In this document: positions 20,257 through 24,128 of the stretch, in pieces
How the letters are laid out: the number at the start of each line of letters is the position of its first letter
Position numbering within the stretch: position 1 is the first letter of the stretch
From: a virus
DNA: 24,128 nucleotides
Virus record (IMG/VR): IMGVR_UViG_3300042298_002288
Coordinates: 1 to 24,128 of that record
Reading direction: 5' to 3' (one strand)
Translations under genes and position numbers: made by a program
The notes under the pieces: model-generated
What the model was told of the DNA's origin: nothing
The model's database searches: none
Seen by the model: the letters and a program-made list of their open reading frames with translations, nothing else

Positions 20257-20423
20257 ATTTTTTAGATGTTCAATCTTGGTATGAGTATGGTCGTGAAAAA
20301 AATTGGGTATCAGAGGTATTTTGCGACACACATGAAGGACCACCACTTTCTGATGAAGAAATGGAAGAATGGGAAGAGGGCGGAGATCCTTGTAGCTTTC
20401 ATGTAAAACTTTGGGATCAATAA
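20247..20423 (+). CDS. 58-residue acidic small phage protein
   Basis: It starts 10 nt before the thioredoxin stop. The product contains WYEYGREKNWVSEVFCDTH, then EGPPLSDEEMEEWEEGGDPCSFHVKLW: a Cys-x-x-His, an acidic helix and a G-G-D-P-C turn. From memory, the pattern C-x-T-H-x-G-x-P-x-[ST]-x-E-E...W-E-x-G-x-D-P-C recurs in small proteins of many actinophages. C, H and C could form a metal site. No known function. Confidence 0.75.
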   Translation: MAIDFLDVQSWYEYGREKNWVSEVFCDTHEGPPLSDEEMEEWEEGGDPCSFHVKLWDQ

Positions 20424-20459
20424 AGACAACAAATTGCTTGGTTAAACGTTTATATATAT

Positions 20460-20471
20460 GGGTGTACACCC
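20460..20471 (+). promoter_or_regulatory. Perfect 12-bp palindrome upstream of the exported 337-aa protein
   Basis: GGGTGTACACCC, preceded by a TATATATAT run (20451-20459) that may contain the -10. It is G/C-rich in an A/T-rich gap and has no coding overlap. Likely an operator. Confidence 0.5.
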
Positions 20472-20482
20472 AAAATAGAATT

Positions 20483-20501
20483 CCATTTTGTAAAAAAATG
20501 G
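20483..20501 (+). promoter_or_regulatory. Hairpin in the leader of the 337-aa protein
   Basis: CCATTTT (20483-20489) pairs with AAAATGG (20495-20501), about 20 nt before the ATG and upstream of AAGGAG (20507-20512). It leaves the SD free. Confidence 0.4.
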
Positions 20502-20523
20502 ATAAAAAGGAGAAATAAAAAAT

Positions 20524-21537
20524 ATGAAGTCATTAAAAAAGATTGCCGTTGCTTCGGCTGCAGCCCTAGCATTACTAGGCATTCAATCAATTAATGCATC
20601 AGCGGCACCGTTAGCAGTAACAGTTGCTGGTTCAGCAAATACTACAACATCTACAGCGCCTGCGACTGCGAACGTTCCAGCCGACAACACAGTAGATTCA
20701 GCAGATGCCATTGCTCTAGCAGCAACAGCAGATACTGGAACTGTAGTTACATTTACAGCAACAGGTGGCGTTAAGCTAGTCACAGCTTTAAGCGCAACAA
20801 ATGCAGTAGTTAGTTCTTCTGCAGGTTCAACGTCGTATTCAGTAACTTCTGCAGGATCTGCAGTAACTGTTTATGCATTCACAACATCAACAGCAACAGG
20901 TTCAGTTACAATTGTAAATGGATCTTACTCTACAGTTGTTTTTGTTAAAGGAATTGCAGGTTCTGTATCAAACGTCGGAGTTTCAGTACCAACTTCAGTG
21001 GCAGTAGGAACCATTCCAGCAATTACAGTAAGCACAACAGACGTGTTTGGAAACGCAGTTTCTGATACCGTAACAGCAACATTAATTGGTGGAACTTGGG
21101 CAGATGGCTCAATTTCTAAACAAATTGTAACATCTACTGCAGCTCAGGTTGCAGCGGATTCTACATTAATTTTAGGATCTAAAAAAGAGAATACTTCAGT
21201 TGCAACAATTGGTAATGTAACAATTGCAGTAACTGGTGCGACAACAGCAACAGCAGTCACTGGACTAAAAGTTCCAGTAAAAGCCGTAGTTGCGTCATAC
21301 ACAGTTACTGATTTGAATGGCACAATTGCACAACTTCAATCTCAAATTAGCTCATTGTCAGCAGATTTAAATTCAGCAAAAGCTGATGCTGCTTCAAAAC
21401 AATTAGTTATTGATTCCGCAACAGCAGCAAAAATTATTGCTGATGCAGCAGTAATTAAGGAAAAGGCTGATTATAATAAATTAGCTACAGCCTGGAATAA
21501 GGCATTTCCTAAAAAGAAGGTTGCTTTAAAGAAGTAA
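20524..21537 (+). CDS. Exported Ser/Thr/Ala/Val-rich surface-type protein
   Basis: A 337-residue protein with a clear signal peptide (MKSLKKIAVASAAALALL, cut after ASA ~27). The mature part is low-complexity and beta-rich: T/S/V/A repeats with several Ig-like strand patterns (VVTFTATGG, TVTATLIGGTW, NVTIAVTGAT) to ~residue 255, then a coiled coil (TIAQLQSQISSLSADL onward, ~262-300) and a basic tail NKAFPKKKVALKK. This layout resembles S-layer or surface-adhesion proteins. AAGGAG is 10 nt before the ATG, and the gene has its own terminator and uses more Ala/Val GC-containing codons than its neighbours, all consistent with high expression. No lipobox or C-terminal TM helix, so it is secreted or wall-associated. 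Function unknown. Confidence 0.75.
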   Translation: MKSLKKIAVASAAALALLGIQSINASAAPLAVTVAGSANTTTSTAPATANVPADNTVDSADAIALAATADTGTVVTFTATGGVKLVTALSATNAVVSSSAGSTSYSVTSAGSAVTVYAFTTSTATGSVTIVNGSYSTVVFVKGIAGSVSNVGVSVPTSVAVGTIPAITVSTTDVFGNAVSDTVTATLIGGTWADGSISKQIVTSTAAQVAADSTLILGSKKENTSVATIGNVTIAVTGATTATAVTGLKVPVKAVVASYTVTDLNGTIAQLQSQISSLSADLNSAKADAASKQLVIDSATAAKIIADAAVIKEKADYNKLATAWNKAFPKKKVALKK

Positions 21538-21548
21538 GTTATAAAATT

Positions 21549-21577
21549 AAGGGCAAGGGAAACCTTGCCCTTTTTTT
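21549..21577 (+). terminator. Rho-independent terminator
   Basis: AAGGGCAAGG (21549-21558), loop GAAA, CCTTGCCCTT (21563-21572), within a run of seven T (21571-21577). A GNRA-type loop on a 10-bp stem makes this the only textbook terminator in the window. Confidence 0.95.
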
Positions 21578-21593
21578 ATTTAAATGGTAGAAT
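21565..21593 (+). promoter_or_regulatory. Promoter for the 21600 gene (leaderless GTG)
   Basis: TGG-TAGAAT (21585-21593) with a weak -35, TTGCCC (21565-21570), 17 nt upstream inside the terminator arm. The GTG at 21600 follows after 6 nt. Confidence 0.45.
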
Positions 21594-21599
21594 ATATAT

Positions 21600-21740
21600 G
21601 TGGAGTACATTGAAGATCAAATAAGAGAAAAAATATTAAACGAAATTAAATATTTAGAATTACCATATGAATGGAAACCTAACGAAGTAATTAATTATGT
21701 ATATAATAAATTAAGTAGAGGGAATGATGGAATCAAATAA
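21600..21740 (+). CDS. 46-residue helical protein, GTG start
   Basis: A short ORF from GTG 21600 to 21740, directly after a -10 box at leaderless spacing. The product (VEYIEDQIREKILNEIKYLE, then LPYEWKPNEVINYVYNKLSRG) is charged and helical with two amphipathic helices. It overlaps the DUF2061-like gene by 17 nt. The ATG at 21598 opens only an 8-codon frame. Coding support is moderate. Confidence 0.5.
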   Translation: MEYIEDQIREKILNEIKYLELPYEWKPNEVINYVYNKLSRGNDGIK

Positions 21741-21945
21741 AAGAAGTTTATTAAAAACCCTTAGCTGGGAAATAGTTCATCTTGTAGGAGTAGCAGGAAT
21801 TATTTCTACAATTACCTGGATTTTAACTGGACATATTGAATATGAGTACGCAACTTTTGGAGCTCTTGCCTATATTGCTTTTGAATCTGCTGGGTACTAT
21901 ATACATGAAAGAATTTGGGCTAAATTTGGAAAAAAGGTTAAGTGA
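21724..21945 (+). CDS. DUF2061-like small membrane protein
   Basis: A 73-residue protein: KRSLLKTLSWEIVHLVGVAG and IISTITWILTG form the first membrane region, then YATFGALAYIAFESAGYYIHERIW the second. S-L-x-K-T-x-x-[WY] at the start and E-x-x-x-Y-Y-x-H-E-R-x-W at the end are the signature of the DUF2061 family of two-helix inner-membrane proteins of unknown function. The family is common in phages and aquatic bacteria. Two consecutive Met codons open it. The next gene starts at GTG within its stop (GTGA). Confidence 0.8.
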   Translation: MMESNKRSLLKTLSWEIVHLVGVAGIISTITWILTGHIEYEYATFGALAYIAFESAGYYIHERIWAKFGKKVK

Positions 21946-22094
21946 CAAATATATCTAAAAAAGAATTAGATTCTCCATATGTAGAGAGTTTATGTGAAAA
22001 TGGGGAATGTCAAAATAAGGCTACTAGAATAGTTAAGCATTTTAATGCATATTCTTGGGTCTGTGAGTCCTGCTACAGCCAATACAAGATTTAA
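21942..22094 (+). CDS. 50-residue zinc-finger protein, GTG start
   Basis: It starts at GTG 21942 overlapping the previous stop (GTGA). The product has C-x4-C (LCENGEC) and CESC separated by 17 residues that include a His, giving a four-Cys zinc finger: LCENGECQNKATRIVKHF, then YSWVCESCYSQYKI. The layout matches the stand-alone small zinc ribbons found elsewhere in the window. No function assigned. Confidence 0.65.
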   Translation: MTNISKKELDSPYVESLCENGECQNKATRIVKHFNAYSWVCESCYSQYKI

Positions 22095-22103
22095 TTTAAA
22101 AAA

Positions 22104-22112
22104 TGCTATAAT
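22104..22112 (+). promoter_or_regulatory. Extended -10 of the small-protein cluster
   Basis: TGC plus TATAAT (22107-22112). The predicted +1 near 22119 is the base before a 7-bp hairpin. Confidence 0.6.
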
Positions 22113-22119
22113 GGGTAGA

Positions 22120-22143
22120 TAGATGGATTTCTAGACCCATCTA
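22120..22143 (+). promoter_or_regulatory. 5'-terminal hairpin with a competing pairing
   Basis: TAGATGG (22120-22126) pairs with CCATCTA (22137-22143). ATGGGT (22111-22116) can instead pair with ACCCAT (22135-22140) in DNA or in read-through RNA. No U tract follows. AGGAG (22159-22163) is the SD for the ATG at 22171. Confidence 0.5.
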
Positions 22144-22170
22144 AATACAACAACCTATAGGAGAAATAAA

Positions 22171-22329
22171 ATGTCAGACGGAAAAGACTTAAAAGGATTT
22201 AACGAAACAAAGCCAGCGGGATCATCACCATGGCCAACAGAATCATACACAGAGGCACCAAAAGCTGCATTCCCATCAACTGATAAGTCATCACAAGATG
22301 GCGCAGGCGTAAACAACGGCGGTAAGTAA
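22171..22329 (+). CDS. 52-residue Ser/Pro-rich protein
   Basis: It has a strong SD (AGGAG) and its own promoter with a hairpin-capped leader, so it is probably well expressed. The product is low-complexity: KPAGSSPWPTESYTEAPKA, then a tail with S, D, G and N, lacking hydrophobic segments and predicted to be disordered. Such small disordered proteins can be structural or decoration proteins. No homologous family is recognised. Confidence 0.6.
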   Translation: MSDGKDLKGFNETKPAGSSPWPTESYTEAPKAAFPSTDKSSQDGAGVNNGGK

Positions 22330-22331
22330 TA

Positions 22332-22481
22332 ATGTGTTTTGAATGCGGATGTGAATCAGTAGGAAGTTCAACTGGTATTATTCCAGTTACAATTACTGAC
22401 GTTTCAAGAGATGGTGAAGCAGGTTTAAACTTTAGCATGACCTCAACACCAGAGCAGACAAGACAATTCATTAATGAGTGA
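22332..22481 (+). CDS. 49-residue Cys-rich small protein
   Basis: It begins 2 nt after the previous stop. The N-terminus MCFECGCESVGSS has three Cys within six residues, followed by two beta strands (GIIPVTITDVS and GEAGLNFSMTS) and an acidic tail. The clustered Cys could bind a metal, alone or as a dimer. It overlaps the next gene by 8 nt. Confidence 0.6.
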   Translation: MCFECGCESVGSSTGIIPVTITDVSRDGEAGLNFSMTSTPEQTRQFINE

Positions 22482-22692
22482 AAATGGCACAGGTATGGCG
22501 ACACCGCCAAACAATGAACCAGCAGGCGCAGTAACTTCTCAAGAAGCTACTCGTAAAAATCCAAATCAAGGTAAATTTAGATCTGGAATTGCAAGTAAAA
22601 AACCATTAACAAGAATTGATCGCAATAAACATGGAATCCGTAGAGAAGTAAATATGGGTCCTAAAAAAACAGGTAGACCAAAGAAGGTTTAA
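22474..22692 (+). CDS. Basic disordered protein (72 aa)
   Basis: A 72-residue protein rich in Asn, Pro, Gly, Lys and Arg with no hydrophobic core; the C-terminus R-R-E-V-N-M-G-P-K-K-T-G-R-P-K-K resembles an AT-hook (G-R-P-K), which binds the minor groove of A/T-rich DNA. It overlaps the preceding small gene by 8 nt. An alternative start is ATG 22495. It may be DNA-associated, but this rests on the tail alone. Confidence 0.6.
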   Translation: MSENGTGMATPPNNEPAGAVTSQEATRKNPNQGKFRSGIASKKPLTRIDRNKHGIRREVNMGPKKTGRPKKV

Positions 22693-22694
22693 AA

Positions 22695-22796
22695 ATGTGT
22701 AAACAATCAATATGCAATTCTTCTGAGTTGCATATTGATATTTTAAGAACAATTGATGATCATATAGATAAATTTGAAGAATCTTCGTTGCTTTAA
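22695..22796 (+). CDS. 33-residue micro-protein
   Basis: A very short ORF beginning 2 nt after the previous stop, MCKQSICNSSELHIDILRTI followed by DDHIDKFEESSLL: two Cys near the N-terminus and an acidic amphipathic helix. Tight spacing and same-strand packing support it; the length makes it uncertain. Confidence 0.4.
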   Translation: MCKQSICNSSELHIDILRTIDDHIDKFEESSLL

Positions 22797-22813
22797 TTAG
22801 AGAAAGAATTTTT

Positions 22814-23458
22814 TTGAGTAGAAAACCTTATATAAGAGTTGCAGACATTTTATTTGAAAGATCCGTAAAAGACTCTGCAGATTATGCTGAAAAAAATATG
22901 AAAGATGCTTTGCTGTTTTTTGACGAAAGCAAAGAGTCAATGTGGAAATATTGTTTAAAACAAATAAAGTTTAATGGAATTATGGCAGAGTTTGGTGTAT
23001 TTAATGGAAAATCAATAAACTATATAAGTTCTTTATTGCCACAATATAAATTTTATGGATTTGATTCATTTACTGGATTAAAAGAAGATTGGAAAGGTTG
23101 GGAATGGTCTAAGGGAGACCTTTCAACTGGAGGGATTCTGCCTAAAGTAAATTCAAATGTAGAATTAATTTCTGGATATTTTGATCAGTCGTTGCCAAAA
23201 TGGTTGTTAGAAAATAATAAACCATTTTCATTTATAAATATTGATTGCGATACGTATGAATCTACATCTACTGTTTTAAATTTACTTGGAACAAGCAAAA
23301 TAGTGTCGGGAACCGTAATAATCTTTGATGAATATTTTGGCTATAACAATTGGAAATCTCACGAATTTAAAGCGTGGCAAGAATTTGTGTCTAAAAATAA
23401 CCTTAAATACACTTATATTGCCATTAATCATCTACAAGTAGGTATATTAGTAAATTGA
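22814..23458 (+). CDS. TylF/Methyltransf_24-type SAM methyltransferase
   Basis: A 214-residue Rossmann methyltransferase of the TylF/MycF group. SAM motif I is E59-F60-G61-V62-F-N-G65-K; FYGFDSFTGL follows, then NIDCDTYEST (metal-binding Asp region), and IIFDEYFGYNNWKSHEFKAW, the family's D-E-[YF] metal/substrate stretch. TylF enzymes O-methylate sugar hydroxyls in a Mg2+-dependent way. This fits glycan or sugar-modification work together with the carbamoyltransferase, though in phages the true substrate is unknown. The start codon is TTG with only a weak purine run (AGAAAGA) upstream. It is unrelated in motif detail to the methyltransferase at 5054. Confidence 0.85.
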   Translation: MSRKPYIRVADILFERSVKDSADYAEKNMKDALLFFDESKESMWKYCLKQIKFNGIMAEFGVFNGKSINYISSLLPQYKFYGFDSFTGLKEDWKGWEWSKGDLSTGGILPKVNSNVELISGYFDQSLPKWLLENNKPFSFINIDCDTYESTSTVLNLLGTSKIVSGTVIIFDEYFGYNNWKSHEFKAWQEFVSKNNLKYTYIAINHLQVGILVN

Positions 23459-23467
23459 TAAATTTTA

Positions 23468-23476
23468 TGATAAAAT
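23468..23476 (+). promoter_or_regulatory. Extended -10 before the right-edge oxygenase
   Basis: TGA plus TAAAAT (23471-23476), 9 nt before the ATG at 23486 and abutting the ATG at 23477. No SD. Confidence 0.35.
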
Positions 23477-24128
23477 ATGAGTATAATGTTCTATAACCGC
23501 CCAGACTGTATTAAAATTGCTGAGGGAATATATGTTTTTAAAAACTATATTCCAGAAGAAATGTGTAATAGGTTTTCTGCAATATTAGATAAATTTGAAG
23601 AAGATAGATTTAAAGAAGACAAAAACTATATTCCTTGGTATGATGACAAAATGAGTCCATCCGTACCAGAAGCTTTAGATTTATGGGAACATGTTTCAGA
23701 GTTGATTTATCCAGAATATGTTATAAATCCACAATCTCAATTTATATGTTCAAAACCAGGACAAGAAGGAATGTTTGTTCATTGTGATAGTCCTGGCAAA
23801 GAACATGCTCATGAATTAACTCAAGAAGATAGCTACTCAACTTGTAGCATAATTGATTTTGGAGTTGTTGGATATATTTCAAATTTTGAAGGAGGGGAAA
23901 TATTCTACCCAGCCTTTTCAAAAAATGGAAACCTAAAATCAGAAAATAATTTAAATGACTCAGATGAATTAGTTTATAAACCTGGACTTGGGGATATAGT
24001 AATCCATAAGTCAGAAGCTCCGTACTATCATGGCACAAAACCAGTAACTTCTGGAATTAGGTATGCATTTTCTTGTTTTGCTACAAATGTAGCACAAGCC
24101 CCAGGAACTTTTTATTCTTATAAAAGTT
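23477..24128 (+). CDS. Third 2OG-Fe(II) oxygenase, 3'-partial
   Basis: The frame is open from ATG 23477 (or Met4 at 23486, favoured by the -10 position) to the right edge; 217 codons are visible. The iron triad is H102-C-D104 in MFVHCDSPG and H185 in YYHGTKPV; R195 in GIRYAF should bind 2-oxoglutarate. FEGGEIFYP and Y-K-P-x-x-G-D-I-V-I-H repeat the motif order of the oxygenase at 1376, so the two are probably paralogues, this one with a longer insert between the strands and the distal His. The stop lies beyond the window. A protein, nucleobase or small-molecule hydroxylase; substrate unknown. Confidence 0.85.
   Translation, partial: MSIMFYNRPDCIKIAEGIYVFKNYIPEEMCNRFSAILDKFEEDRFKEDKNYIPWYDDKMSPSVPEALDLWEHVSELIYPEYVINPQSQFICSKPGQEGMFVHCDSPGKEHAHELTQEDSYSTCSIIDFGVVGYISNFEGGEIFYPAFSKNGNLKSENNLNDSDELVYKPGLGDIVIHKSEAPYYHGTKPVTSGIRYAFSCFATNVAQAPGTFYSYKS

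Noticed and set aside
21598-21624. ATG at 21598 as the start of a gene
   Set aside because: The frame closes after 8 codons; the overlapping GTG at 21600 gives a 46-codon frame with better promoter spacing.
22199-22510. 103-codon open frame on the minus strand
   Set aside because: It covers three tightly packed plus-strand small genes that have an SD and promoter; the frame itself has no SD, promoter or family resemblance.

Overview
ORGANISM. The window reads as a piece of the A/T-rich genome of a large tailed bacteriophage (Caudoviricetes) that infects an actinobacterium. The phage call rests on a complete large terminase (1891-3690) preceded by a small-terminase-like gene, a holin/CHAP-endolysin module (14138-15129), dense same-strand packing with TAATG and ATGA start/stop overlaps, and many tiny genes. 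The actinobacterial host is inferred mainly from a WhiB-like Fe-S protein (16222-16533), a family confined to Actinobacteria and their phages. A stand-alone proteasome-type Ntn hydrolase and many apparently leaderless genes fit that host. The low G+C suggests a small-genome aquatic actinobacterium rather than a high-GC soil one; this is inference. No integrase, portal, capsid or tail gene is recognisable, so the structural block must lie outside the window.  LAYOUT. (1) 1-3926: end of a sugar-nucleotidyltransferase-like gene, a small Nmad1/DUF1599-like protein, small terminase, a 2OG-Fe(II) oxygenase wedged between the terminase subunits, large terminase, zinc-ribbon protein. (2) 3929-9400: a very A/T-rich enzyme cassette: two SGNH-hydrolase-like proteins, a SAM methyltransferase (the only convincing minus-strand gene), a NodU/TobZ-type carbamoyltransferase, another 2OG oxygenase and a short-chain dehydrogenase. 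(3) 9405-11041: tRNA(CAT), small protein, Hsp20, a structured leader RNA, SNase-type nuclease, FmdB-type zinc ribbon. (4) 11067-15935: a large exported modular protein, small membrane proteins, a lipoprotein, holin-like protein, CHAP endolysin, and a two-module protein resembling phage morphogenesis-associated proteins. (5) 15945-18586: promoter with a palindromic operator-like element, WhiB and a run of small proteins, Ntn hydrolase. (6) 18583-21577: secreted S8 protease, thioredoxin, acidic small protein, a second exported protein ending in a textbook terminator. (7) 21585-24128: small membrane and Cys-rich proteins, a TylF-like methyltransferase, and a third 2OG oxygenase running off the right edge.  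HOW IT WORKS TOGETHER. Regions 1, 2 and 7 hold enzymes (nucleotidyltransferase, carbamoyltransferase, three 2OG oxygenases, two methyltransferases, SDR, SGNH proteins) that could build a modified nucleobase or decorate a glycan; which one cannot be settled from sequence. Region 4 carries lysis. Regions 4 and 6 encode at least four exported proteins (868-aa modular protein, lipoprotein, S8 protease, 337-aa protein), unusual for a phage and pointing to remodelling of the infected cell surface.  TRANSCRIPTION. Two promoter-start arrangements recur. In one, a sigma70-like -10 box lies 6-8 nt from the start codon with no room for a leader (leaderless mRNAs). In the other, the predicted +1 falls at a hairpin, followed by a short leader with a Shine-Dalgarno (SD) site. 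Several real genes of 33-58 codons (15130, 18416, 20247, 21600, 21942, 22171, 22332, 22695) and the right-edge partial oxygenase are included.
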